DNA from: Microbacterium helvum
Lineage (GTDB): Bacteria; Actinomycetota; Actinomycetes; Actinomycetales; Microbacteriaceae
Reading direction: 5' to 3'
Assembly: GCF_014779795.1 (NCBI RefSeq)
Contig: NZ_JACXZS010000007.1
Span: 62,001 to 126,000 of the forward strand
Length of the DNA stretch: 64,000 nt
Below the pieces are notes generated by a model, which saw nothing but the letters and a program-made list of their open reading frames with translations, did not search any database and was not told where the DNA came from. Positions 25,660-34,812 of the stretch are shown in pieces (the first letter of the stretch is position 1; every line of letters starts with the position of its first letter). Both the position numbers and the translations under genes were made by a program.

Positions 25660-26171
25660 CCGGCCGTACCCGGCTGGGCGCACACGCAGCGCTCGGGCGA
25701 CCACGACGACAGCTGGAGCGCCCGGTCGCCGATGGGGTTCACCCCGGGGCCGGCCGCCAGCGCGTGCCCGGCCAGCGCGTGCAGGCACTTGACGCGGGTG
25801 GGCATGCCGCCCGCCGAGATGCCGTCGATCTCTTCGACCTCGCCGTATGCGGCCCGGTCGCGCAGGTAGGCCTCGTGCGCGCGGAGGTAGGCCGCGGCGA
25901 CCTCTTCATCGGCGAGCTCGTCCGAGAGCTCGCGCATCACGTGGTCGGCTTCGAGCGTCGACATCGCCGCGGTCGCGGCGGGGTGCGTGAGGTAGTAGAA
26001 CGTGGGGAACGGCGACCCGTCGGGCAGCCGCGGAGACGTCGCCACCACGGTGGGATTGCCGCAGACGCAGCGCGCGGCGATGCCGAGGACCCCGCGGGCG
26101 GGCCGGCCCAGCTGCTCGCGAAGCACGGCGAGGTCGGCGTCGCTGACAGGGGGGAAGGGCGGAGTCGTCAC
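25656..26171 (-). CDS. DUF501 family protein
   Basis: A 171-aa cytoplasmic protein of the DUF501 family, conserved beside eno and the FtsB-like gene in many actinobacteria; no function is established. Conserved cysteines occur in AARCVCGNPTVVAT, VKCLHALAGH and PERCVCAQ, and with HALAGHALA they suggest a metal site. The family signature TFYYLTHPAATAAMS is present. GTG 26171 is preceded by TAGCCT at 6 nt, indicating a promoter inside the eno cluster. It is coupled to the protease gene by ATGA. Confidence 0.9.
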   Translation of the reverse strand: MTTPPFPPVSDADLAVLREQLGRPARGVLGIAARCVCGNPTVVATSPRLPDGSPFPTFYYLTHPAATAAMSTLEADHVMRELSDELADEEVAAAYLRAHEAYLRDRAAYGEVEEIDGISAGGMPTRVKCLHALAGHALAAGPGVNPIGDRALQLSSWSPERCVCAQPGTAG

Positions 26172-26177
26172 GATCCC

Positions 26178-26183
26178 AGGCTA
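26178..26183 (-). promoter_or_regulatory. Leaderless -10 for the DUF501 gene (TAGCCT)
   Basis: TAGCCT, 6 nt before GTG 26171 on the minus strand. Confidence 0.55.
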
Positions 26184-26243
26184 TCGGGGCCGCCTGGGAC
26201 GAGCCTGGACCGTGACACCCCGCAACAGCGTCTCACCCGCGAT

Positions 26244-26852
26244 TCACGGCGTCGGCGCGTCTCCGGACGTGTCCGTCGGGGCGGGGCCCGTCGGCGTGTC
26301 GGTGGGCGTGCCGTCGGGGACGCCGAACCCGAGCGGGGCGACGGTCTGCGCCAAGCCCGCCTCGGTCACCGAGCGCACCAGCCGCGACATCCAGTCGGTG
26401 TGCGCCGCCTCGACCTGGTCGCTGACCGGCGCCTGCTCCTGCGGCTCGAGCTCGGGCGGCAGATCGTTGTCGACGAGGTACACCACCTCGCCGGGCTTGA
26501 CGTAGTACAGACGCTCGCGTGCCTGCGTGGTGATGTACGCCGGGTCCTGCCAGCGATCCCGCTGCGCCTCGAGATCGGCCACCTCATCGCGGCTGAGCTC
26601 GACGGCGGCCTCGAGCGCCGCGATCTGCTGCCGCTGGTCGACGTAGGTGCCGATCGTCGGCACGAGCACGAACGCCGCGAGGACGACGAGCCCCAGCATG
26701 ATCACCATGAAGCCGGACAGCCGGATGCCGCCGAGCCAGCCGCGCACGTCGACGGGGCGCCGACCGGCCACCGGGCGTCGGCGGTCAACGGTCCGCGGGG
26801 ACGCCGGCGATCCGGAGGGACGGGAAGGGGGAGCCGCCGGTCTCTTGGCCAC
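26244..26852 (-). CDS. FtsB/DivIC-family septum formation initiator
   Basis: A 202-aa bitopic division protein. The cytoplasmic N-terminus of about 45 residues is basic and Pro-rich; one transmembrane helix (FMVIMLGLVVLAAFVLV) is followed by a coiled coil (QRQQIAALEAAVELSRDEVADLEAQRDRW). The conserved DPAYITTQARERLYYVKPGEVVY box of FtsB/DivIC comes next, and then a long Thr/Pro/Asp-rich extracytoplasmic tail. It would join FtsL/FtsQ in the divisome. GTG 26852 follows GGGAGGGGGAG. The position after eno is conserved in actinobacteria. Confidence 0.92.
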   Translation of the reverse strand: MAKRPAAPPSRPSGSPASPRTVDRRRPVAGRRPVDVRGWLGGIRLSGFMVIMLGLVVLAAFVLVPTIGTYVDQRQQIAALEAAVELSRDEVADLEAQRDRWQDPAYITTQARERLYYVKPGEVVYLVDNDLPPELEPQEQAPVSDQVEAAHTDWMSRLVRSVTEAGLAQTVAPLGFGVPDGTPTDTPTGPAPTDTSGDAPTP

Positions 26853-26872
26853 GGCTCCCCCTCCCGTTCGCA

Positions 26873-26892
26873 GACCGCTTCGCGGTGCGGTC
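26873..26892 (-). terminator. Weak hairpin between eno and the FtsB-like gene
   Basis: GACCGC/GCGGTC with an 8-nt loop, 24 nt beyond the eno stop. It may only partly terminate. Confidence 0.35.
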
Positions 26893-26915
26893 GTCAACTG
26901 CAGTCGTGCTGCGCG

Positions 26916-28989
<2,074 letters not shown>

Positions 28990-29020
28990 GCCCCCAGCAA
29001 AACCGGCGCCGCGGCGGGCG

Positions 29021-30028
29021 TCAAGACCTCGCGGCGCTCCGCTGCACGAGGGCCTCCAGCAGCGCCGCGGCCGTCGCGGCGTCGTCGACCGTCACGACGA
29101 ACCGGCGGCCGTTGCGCCGCGTGACCTCGAGCGCCTCGCCAGTGCGCAGCACGATCCCGAAGCGGCGGCCCTGCGGCGCGATCCGCATGCCCCACCCGCC
29201 GAACTCCCCCATCGGGTTGACGAGCACATGGGCGGCCGAGTCGACGTCGCCGAGTGGCACGCGGAACCGCGGGAAGCCGAGGACCGACACGACCTGAAGA
29301 CCGCTGTCGTCGACGCGCACGTGGAAGGCGAGCGTCGTCGCCGCGAAGAAGACCAGGATCACGGCGACACCGGTGAGCAGCCACGCGATCGCGGGCTCCG
29401 CGCCGGTCACCCACGCCACCACGGCGCCGACCGCGACCAGCAGCACGGCCGCGACGATCAGCACGGCGGCGCCCGTCGTCATCGCGATCGTCCTCATCCA
29501 GAGGACGCGCTCGTGCGGACCGAGGGCGAGCGGCGCGACCGGGCGGGTGGCGGCATCCATCGATTCCGTCCTCGGCTGCAGGAACCAGGCGACCACGCCC
29601 ACGACGGCCGCCACGACCAGCGACGCGACGAGCGGAGCCCACACCGTGGGCGCCTGCGACGCGTCGTCCAGCCCGACCTGCATCACGAGGGTCCCGGTGA
29701 GGGCGACGGTGACCAGCGCCGACACCGCGGCAGCGCTCGCGCCCATCAGGCGATACGTCGGCCCGCGATCGCCGCGTCGCAGACCGCCGAGCGACGTGAA
29801 TGCCATGAGAAGAGGCAGACCGAGGCCGAACAGCACCGTCATGAGGGGCTGAGTCCAGGCCGGCGCGAAGCCGTCCGCCTCGCCGGCGGCGTTCCAGTGC
29901 ACCGCGACGGTCGCCGGCAGCTGCGGGAGCGCGATCAGCTGGACGACCACGCCCGCGGCGACGAGCACGACGGGAAGCCATACCCCCGCGAGCAGGAAGC
30001 GTCGGACGGGGAGGTCGGAGCGGGTCAT
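29021..30028 (-). CDS. DUF1648-domain membrane protein
   Basis: A 335-aa polytopic membrane protein. The N-terminal DUF1648 signature LPATVAVHWNAAGEADGF lies between the first two helices; five or six further hydrophobic segments follow. A cytoplasmic C-terminal domain (LAFHVRVDDSGLQVVSVLG; FRVPLGDVDSA) resembles a bacterial PH-like fold. DUF1648 occurs in the SdpI immunity family, but that specific role is only a possibility. The ATG overlaps the CPBP gene stop (ATGA), in an operon led by a GntR regulator. Confidence 0.82.
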   Translation of the reverse strand: MTRSDLPVRRFLLAGVWLPVVLVAAGVVVQLIALPQLPATVAVHWNAAGEADGFAPAWTQPLMTVLFGLGLPLLMAFTSLGGLRRGDRGPTYRLMGASAAAVSALVTVALTGTLVMQVGLDDASQAPTVWAPLVASLVVAAVVGVVAWFLQPRTESMDAATRPVAPLALGPHERVLWMRTIAMTTGAAVLIVAAVLLVAVGAVVAWVTGAEPAIAWLLTGVAVILVFFAATTLAFHVRVDDSGLQVVSVLGFPRFRVPLGDVDSAAHVLVNPMGEFGGWGMRIAPQGRRFGIVLRTGEALEVTRRNGRRFVVTVDDAATAAALLEALVQRSAARS

Positions 30029-31053
30029 CGGGGTTCTCCTTCGGTGGGAGTGACGGCGGGCGTGCGCGGCGCGGCGAGCGCCCCGGGACGGAACTGGCGG
30101 ATGAGGACGATGACGCCCACCACGACCGCGAGCACGGCCCATGAGGCGACGCCCAGCGGGCCCACGAGCCCGAGGTCCGGCGTGGTGCCGGCGGCCACGA
30201 GGACGAAGACGATCCCGCCGACCGCGTTGAGCGAGCCGTGCGCGAGCACCGCGGGCCAGAGCGATGCGCTGCGCAGCCGCAGCCACCCGAAGAGCACGCC
30301 CCAGGCCACGCATCCGCCGACCATGAGCAGCACGCCGACGACGTCGGGACGCGCGAAGTTGTACCCGAGCAGGATCACCGGCGCGTGCCACAGGCCCCAG
30401 ACCACGCCCGTGAGGAGAAGAGCCGGCCACGTGCCGAGCGGCAGCAGCGCGGTCTGCAGCCAGCCGCGCCAGCCGAGCTCCTCCCCCAGTGCCAGCACGC
30501 TGTTGACGACGGCGCCCATCGGCAGCGCGACGAACTGCAGCGCGACGAGCAGCGCCACCGGTGGCAGCGCCGAGCCGGCGGGAACGCTCGCGGCGAGCTG
30601 CGCGGCGTAGCCGGAGAATCCCACGAGGTCGAGACGGACGAGGCCGAGCGCGCCGGCGAGCAATGCGGTGGCGACCACGACCAGGACGGGCACCACGAGA
30701 GCGAGAGCGAGGAACAGGACGAACCGCCCGGCAGGCCGCAGCGGCCACAGTCCGAGGAACCGCGCGCGACCGCGCGCCGGGACGCGGAACGCGAAGACCA
30801 CGACGAGGGCCGCCGCGGCGGGTGTGAGCATCATGGCGGGGAGCACAAGACCGGCGAACGGCGAGCGCAGCCCCTCGCCCAGCCACAGCGGGAGCGCGAC
30901 GGCCCACGCGAGACCGCAGGCCAGCAGCACGAACGCGATGACGGCCGGCCAACGCACCGCCGTGTCAGGGGCCGGACTCGGAGCGGCGGTGGCGGCGGGC
31001 TCGGCGCTCACGGCGTCGTCGACGCCGGTTCGCGAGTCGGGTTCAGCGGTCAT
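30025..31053 (-). CDS. CPBP-family intramembrane glutamic protease (Rce1-like)
   Basis: A 342-aa integral membrane protein with about eight helices. The CPBP/ABI motifs are seen as LGEELGWRGWLQ (catalytic EExxxR), WHAPVILLGYN and AHGSLNAVGG. Bacterial members process peptides or confer bacteriocin immunity; substrates are rarely known. A 40-residue disordered N-terminus precedes the first helix. The ATG overlaps the GntR stop (ATGA) and its stop overlaps the DUF1648 start, so the three are co-translated. Confidence 0.9.
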   Translation of the reverse strand: MTAEPDSRTGVDDAVSAEPAATAAPSPAPDTAVRWPAVIAFVLLACGLAWAVALPLWLGEGLRSPFAGLVLPAMMLTPAAAALVVVFAFRVPARGRARFLGLWPLRPAGRFVLFLALALVVPVLVVVATALLAGALGLVRLDLVGFSGYAAQLAASVPAGSALPPVALLVALQFVALPMGAVVNSVLALGEELGWRGWLQTALLPLGTWPALLLTGVVWGLWHAPVILLGYNFARPDVVGVLLMVGGCVAWGVLFGWLRLRSASLWPAVLAHGSLNAVGGIVFVLVAAGTTPDLGLVGPLGVASWAVLAVVVGVIVLIRQFRPGALAAPRTPAVTPTEGEPR

Positions 31054-31421
31054 CGGTGCTCCTTGTGTTCGTCGCGGCCGGCTTCTCGCACCAGGGCGGC
31101 GAGGGCGTCGGGCGACAGCCCTGCCCCCCTCGCCCGGGCGACGAGATCGCGGATGTCGTGGTGGAGCGACTGCAGCGCCTCGGCCTGCGCGGTCACGACC
31201 GCACCCCTCCCCCGGCGAAGCTCGACGAGGCCTTCGTCGCGGAGGTCCTGGTAGGCGTGGAGCACGGTGTGGACGTTGACGCCGAGCGCGGCGGCGATGT
31301 CGCGGGCTGCGGGAAGACGATCGCCCGCGCGCAGTCGGCCCGCCGCCGCGTCCGCCCTCACCGAGGCCGCGATCTGCGCGAACAGCGGCGCATCGCTCTC
31401 CGTATCGATTCGCACCAGCAC
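31050..31421 (-). CDS. YtrA-type GntR family transcriptional regulator
   Basis: A 123-aa regulator with an N-terminal winged helix (DAPLFAQIAASVRADAAAG, LPAARDIAAALGVNVHTV) and a short helical C-terminus without an effector domain, the YtrA subfamily layout. These normally autorepress an operon encoding membrane transport or resistance functions, here the CPBP and DUF1648 genes. The promoter is leaderless (TAGAAT, 6 nt, GTG) and lies in an unusually AT-rich patch with a weak dyad (CTTGTCATAGAATAAG) that could be its operator. Confidence 0.92.
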   Translation of the reverse strand: MLVRIDTESDAPLFAQIAASVRADAAAGRLRAGDRLPAARDIAAALGVNVHTVLHAYQDLRDEGLVELRRGRGAVVTAQAEALQSLHHDIRDLVARARGAGLSPDALAALVREAGRDEHKEHR

Positions 31422-31427
31422 ACACTT

Positions 31428-31433
31428 ATTCTA
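31428..31433 (-). promoter_or_regulatory. Leaderless -10 of the gntR operon (TAGAAT)
   Basis: TAGAAT, 6 nt before GTG 31421. It lies within CTTGTCATAGAATAAG, an imperfect dyad in an AT-rich stretch that may bind the GntR protein. Confidence 0.55.
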
Positions 31434-31507
31434 TGACAAGTAGAACAATTGTGCACAGTCGCCAATCGACTGGGACCACACGGAGGGCGTCGGCCATGCT
31501 GGGGCCC

Positions 31508-31981
31508 ATGCGCGTCACTCCCCGCCGCCTCGCCGTCGGCATGAGCCTGTGGATCCCCAACCTGTTCAGCGGCATCCGCGTGAGGCGCTTCTCGGCGGAC
31601 TGGACGAGCGCCACCGTCGAGCTGCACGTCAACCTGTTCACCCGCAACTACGTGAAGACCGCGTTCGGCGGGTCGATGTCGGCGATGACGGACCCCTACT
31701 ACTTCATGCTCGTGATGCACCAGCTCGGGCGGGACTATGTGGTGTGGGACACCCGCGGCGAGATCGAGTTCGTCAAGCCGGGCCGCGGCGTGCTCACGGC
31801 ACGCTTCGAGGTGCCGCGCGAGAAGGCCGACGAGCTGCGCGAGCGCGCCCGCGGCGGCGCGAAGGTGCTGGAGTGGTTCGAGACCGACATCACCGACGCG
31901 GCGGGCGATGTCGTGGCCCGCGTCCGCCGAGAGGTCTACGTGCGCGAGAAGAAGCGGGTGACCGCGGCCGCCGCAGTGTGA
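31508..31981 (+). CDS. DUF4442 hotdog-fold protein (thioesterase-like)
   Basis: A 157-aa protein of the DUF4442 family, a hotdog-fold relative of PaaI thioesterases. Characteristic sequence includes LWIPNLFSGIRVRRFS, VELHVNLFTRNYVKTAFGGSM and WDTRGEIEFVKPGRGVL. The activity has not been assigned. Two start codons are possible (ATG 31496 and 31508); the second is chosen because CATGCT lies 7 nt upstream. It is divergent from the gntR operon and ends 3 nt from the convergent AraC gene. Confidence 0.82.
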   Translation: MRVTPRRLAVGMSLWIPNLFSGIRVRRFSADWTSATVELHVNLFTRNYVKTAFGGSMSAMTDPYYFMLVMHQLGRDYVVWDTRGEIEFVKPGRGVLTARFEVPREKADELRERARGGAKVLEWFETDITDAAGDVVARVRREVYVREKKRVTAAAAV

Positions 31982-31984
31982 CGG

Positions 31985-32746
31985 TCAGCGCTCGCCGCGA
32001 TAGTCGGACGGCGTGAACCCCAGCATCCTGCGGAAGTCGTTCGCGAGGTGCGCCTGGTCGGCATAGCCGAGGTCCGCGGCGATCGCGGCGAGAGAGGCCG
32101 ACGGATCGTCACGCACGCGCTGCGCCGCCTCCTGCAGGCGCCGACGGCGGATCATGGCCGCCGGCGACAGCCCCACGGTGCGATGCGCGAGCCGCTGCAG
32201 CGTGCGCGCCGATACGCGCAGACGCTCGGCGGCATCGTCCAGGCGCAGCGTCGTCGGGTCCGTCATCAGCAGCTCGGCCATCGCGTTGGCGAGCCGCGCC
32301 TCGGGCGTGACGACGCCCACCCGCGCGACGAGCCACGCCTCGACGATGGCGACCGCCGCCTGCACGTCCGGCATCGCGGCGACGACGGCCGACTGCAGCG
32401 CCGGCTCGTCGAGCACGATGTGCTGGTCCGCCAGCGACGCCGGGGCCGCCGTGAGCTGCGCGAGCGCGGCCGGCCTCAGCAGCGCCCCCACCGCCCAACC
32501 GCTCCCCCGCAGCACACGCTCGCCCGCGCGCGTCGTGACTCCCCACAGCGTCACGCCGTCGGGTTCGACGGCGAGGTTCGCCGCCGGGTACGACAGCACC
32601 GCCTGCCGCGACTCGACGCCCTCGGGCAGGTCCCACTGCGGGATCCAGTACCACTCCACGAGATCAGATGCCGCCTCCCCGGGCGGCAGCCGCGTGAAGT
32701 GCGGAAGGCGGTCGGGGTAGAGCACACCGCGGTTGGGGTCGGTCAC
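31985..32746 (-). CDS. AraC-family transcriptional regulator
   Basis: A 253-aa regulator. The N-terminal region (residues 1-130) has WYWIPQWDLPEG and RPAALAQLTAAPASLADQ, a DUF6597-like sensor arrangement seen before many actinobacterial AraC domains. The C-terminal double HTH has LRLDDAAERLRVSARTLQRL and DLGYADQAHLANDFRRMLG. GTG is preceded by TAGCGT at 6 nt. It is divergent from the VOC-family gene, which it may regulate, since AraC/VOC pairs with this layout are common. Confidence 0.92.
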   Translation of the reverse strand: MTDPNRGVLYPDRLPHFTRLPPGEAASDLVEWYWIPQWDLPEGVESRQAVLSYPAANLAVEPDGVTLWGVTTRAGERVLRGSGWAVGALLRPAALAQLTAAPASLADQHIVLDEPALQSAVVAAMPDVQAAVAIVEAWLVARVGVVTPEARLANAMAELLMTDPTTLRLDDAAERLRVSARTLQRLAHRTVGLSPAAMIRRRRLQEAAQRVRDDPSASLAAIAADLGYADQAHLANDFRRMLGFTPSDYRGER

Positions 32747-32752
32747 GCGGCA

Positions 32753-32758
32753 ACGCTA
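32753..32758 (-). promoter_or_regulatory. Leaderless -10 of the araC-like gene (TAGCGT)
   Basis: TAGCGT, 6 nt before GTG 32746. Confidence 0.55.
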
Positions 32759-32848
32759 GCGGGGTGCTCGGACAGGCCTCGGTCGCGGCAGCAGAGGTTG
32801 TCGCGAATCTGCAAGCCGCGGCATCCCTCCCTCCGCGACGATCGGAGC

Positions 32849-33352
32849 ATGACCGCAGACAGCACCACCGGCGCGACCGGTGTCCACACGACCGACGGCC
32901 GCCCGAACGGGGCGACCACCCTCACCCCCTTCCTCGCGATCCGCCGCGCGAAGGAGGCCATCGACTTCTACCGCGACGTGTTCGGCGCGCGGGTGACGGA
33001 CGTCACCGAGGTCGGCGGCCTCGTCGTCCACGCGGGGCTGGACTTCGGACTCGGCATCCTGCAGCTCGGCGAGCCCTCGCCGGAGTACGGGCTGGTGCCC
33101 GCGCCCGAGGGCGATGAGGACTGCTACTCCATCGGCATCTACGTGCCCGACGTCGACACCGTGACGCAGCGGGCCGTCGCCGCCGGAGCCACCGTGCGCG
33201 AAGCGCCGTCCACGTTCGTCTCGGGCGACCGGTTCGCGAGCGTGCGCGACCCCTTCGGGGTGCGCTGGTCGATCATGACCCGGGTCGAGGACCTGTCCGA
33301 GCAGGAGAGCGCCGCCCGCGTCGCGGAGTGGGCGGCCTCGTACGCGAGCTGA
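32849..33352 (+). CDS. VOC-superfamily protein (PhnB-like glyoxalase fold)
   Basis: A 167-aa protein with two beta-alpha-beta-beta-beta repeats of the vicinal oxygen chelate fold. Visible segments are TLTPFLAIRRAKEAIDFYRDVF, SIGIYVPDVDTVTQRAVAAGA and the C-terminal DPFGVRWSIMTRVEDLS. Metal ligands typical of true glyoxalases are incomplete, so a binding, resistance or isomerase role is possible. ATG 32849 is preceded at 6 nt by GACGAT. It is divergent from the AraC regulator across about 100 bp and ends before a strong hairpin. Confidence 0.88.
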   Translation: MTADSTTGATGVHTTDGRPNGATTLTPFLAIRRAKEAIDFYRDVFGARVTDVTEVGGLVVHAGLDFGLGILQLGEPSPEYGLVPAPEGDEDCYSIGIYVPDVDTVTQRAVAAGATVREAPSTFVSGDRFASVRDPFGVRWSIMTRVEDLSEQESAARVAEWAASYAS

Positions 33353-33367
33353 CGCACGGACCCGGCG

Positions 33368-33396
33368 GCGACTCCCGTTCGACAGGCGGGAGTCGC
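33368..33396. terminator. Bidirectional terminator with TTCGACAGG loop
   Basis: GCGACTCCCG pairs with CGGGAGTCGC (10 bp). The 9-nt loop TTCGACAGG equals the core of the dispersed element at 48420 and 60914. Confidence 0.7.
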
Positions 33397-33399
33397 TGC

Positions 33400-34209
33400 T
33401 CACCCGTCGCCGTCGGTCAGTGCCGCGATCACCGCGGGCAGCAGCGCCTCGGCGGTGCGCCGGTAGCCGAGGGCGCTCGGGTGGAAGCGGTCGAGGCTGA
33501 ACATCTCGTCGGGCTGCGTCACGAAGAACGGGCCCACCGCACGGCGCAGCGACACGGGGTGCGCGTCGTGCCGCTGCGCGGCCTGGGCCTGGGCGGCGGC
33601 GAGCTGTCGCGAGAGCCGCCCGCCCAGCGCCCGCAGCGGCTGCGGCACGGGGCGCAGCGCCGACAGGTCAGGACACGTGCCCACGACCACGGCAGCGCCT
33701 CGCGCCTGCAGCCGCACGATCGCCTCTTCGAGCTGCGCGACCGAGGCCGAGACGGGAACACGGTGCGTGACGTCGTTGCCGCCGACGACGATCACCGCGA
33801 CATCGGGGCGGTAGCCGGGCGGCAGGGCGTCGATCTGGGGCGCCAGCATCGACGTCTCGGCGCCGACCACCGCCGCCGTCCGCAGCCGCACCGGCCGACG
33901 CTCGGCACGGGCGAGACCCTTGGCCAATCGGGCACCCAGGGTGTCCTTGCAGCGCTCGGCGCCGAGACCCGCGGCGATCGAGTCGCCCAGCACGACGAGC
34001 TCGCGCGGCGGTCCGTCGAAGCGGCCGCCCCACACGCGGTCGGCGTCGAGGGCGTCCTCGCCGAGAGGCTTGCCGATGCGGCGGCGGGCGACCGCGGCCT
34101 GGCGGGTCAGCACCGCACGGCCGCCCAGCACGACCAGCCCGGCCCCGATCGCGATCCCCGCGGCGCCCGCCAGGACGGGGCGCGGCACGACCTCCCGTGA
34201 GCGAGCCAT
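33400..34209 (-). CDS. SGNH/GDSL hydrolase with N-terminal membrane anchor
   Basis: A 269-aa esterase/lipase-like protein. The N-terminal hydrophobic segment (VLAGAAGIAIGAGLVVLGG) acts as an anchor or signal. The SGNH blocks are GDSIAAGLGAE (catalytic Ser), VVGAETSM region, VIVVGGNDVTH (Asn) and LDRFHPSALGY (Asp-His). It is probably an extracytoplasmic hydrolase acting on lipids or acylated wall components; the substrate is unknown. ATG 34209 (MARSREVV) is preferred over 34227 because the signal segment then has usual spacing. Confidence 0.9.
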   Translation of the reverse strand: MARSREVVPRPVLAGAAGIAIGAGLVVLGGRAVLTRQAAVARRRIGKPLGEDALDADRVWGGRFDGPPRELVVLGDSIAAGLGAERCKDTLGARLAKGLARAERRPVRLRTAAVVGAETSMLAPQIDALPPGYRPDVAVIVVGGNDVTHRVPVSASVAQLEEAIVRLQARGAAVVVGTCPDLSALRPVPQPLRALGGRLSRQLAAAQAQAAQRHDAHPVSLRRAVGPFFVTQPDEMFSLDRFHPSALGYRRTAEALLPAVIAALTDGDG

Positions 34210-34235
34210 GCGGCCATGCCACCGCACCCGGATGA

Positions 34236-34288
34236 ACGGATGCCGTCACGCCGGTGACGGGACGGTGCGCCCGGCCGCCGGCATCCGT
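34236..34288 (-). terminator. Compound hairpin after the YdeI-like gene
   Basis: ACGGATGCCG pairs with CGGCATCCGT over 33 nt. The interior holds a second stem (GTCAC/GTGAC), which overlaps the outer arm by one base. Confidence 0.55.
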
Positions 34289-34290
34289 CG

Positions 34291-34734
34291 TCAGGACGCG
34301 GCGAGCCCCTCGACGGCGGCGGCGACGCGGCGCTCGCGGGTATCGGGCCGCTTGGCCTCGGCGACGCCGCGCGCCAGCTCCTTGCGGCGCGAGAACGACA
34401 GCGCGTCGAACCTCGCCCGTACCCCGGCAGCCTCCAGCGCGGCGGCGAGGTCGTCCGGCACGTCCACCTCGCGCTCGGCCGTGTCGAGCGCGACCGTGGC
34501 GTCGATCTCGTCGCCGATGTCGACGCCGAGCTGGGCGCGAACGGCCTTCGAGAGGCCGATGACGTTCTTGCCGTCCATCACGGCGAGGCGCACCCGCGCG
34601 GTGCTGTCGCCCACGGCGACGACGACCGCGGCGCGCTTGCCGCCGCCCAGCTCGTCGACCTGGGCATCGCTCAGCTCGATCGCGGTCGCGGGGCCGAACG
34701 GCACGAGAACGGTGTGGATCTGCAGCGTCGTCAT
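34291..34734 (-). CDS. DUF1905/YdeI-family protein
   Basis: A 147-aa cytoplasmic protein. The N-terminal DUF1905 half (TVLVPFGPATAIELSD; GDSTARVRLAVMDGKNVIGL; LGVDIGDEIDATVALD) is followed by the bacteriocin-protection/YdeI segment (LAAALEAAGVRARFDALSF; RRKELARGVAEAKRPDTRERR). Function is uncertain; YdeI-type proteins have been linked to antimicrobial peptide or stress protection. The start ATG has CAGGAT 6 nt upstream. It is divergent from the APC permease. Confidence 0.82.
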   Translation of the reverse strand: MTTLQIHTVLVPFGPATAIELSDAQVDELGGGKRAAVVVAVGDSTARVRLAVMDGKNVIGLSKAVRAQLGVDIGDEIDATVALDTAEREVDVPDDLAAALEAAGVRARFDALSFSRRKELARGVAEAKRPDTRERRVAAAVEGLAAS

Positions 34735-34799
34735 GCGCCCATCCTGGCCAATCCGCGCCGGCCGCGCGAGAGCAGCTCCGACCGTTCCCCTCGGCGCGC

Positions 34800-34805
34800 T
34801 AGGGT
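34800..34805 (+). promoter_or_regulatory. Leaderless -10 of the APC permease gene (TAGGGT)
   Basis: TAGGGT, 7 nt before GTG 34813. Confidence 0.55.
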
Positions 34806-34812
34806 TCGGCCC

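Noticed and set aside
30025..31425. Single 466-codon protein including the GntR region
   Set aside because: The upstream part is the GntR gene read in another frame; the CPBP start at 31053 overlaps the GntR stop.
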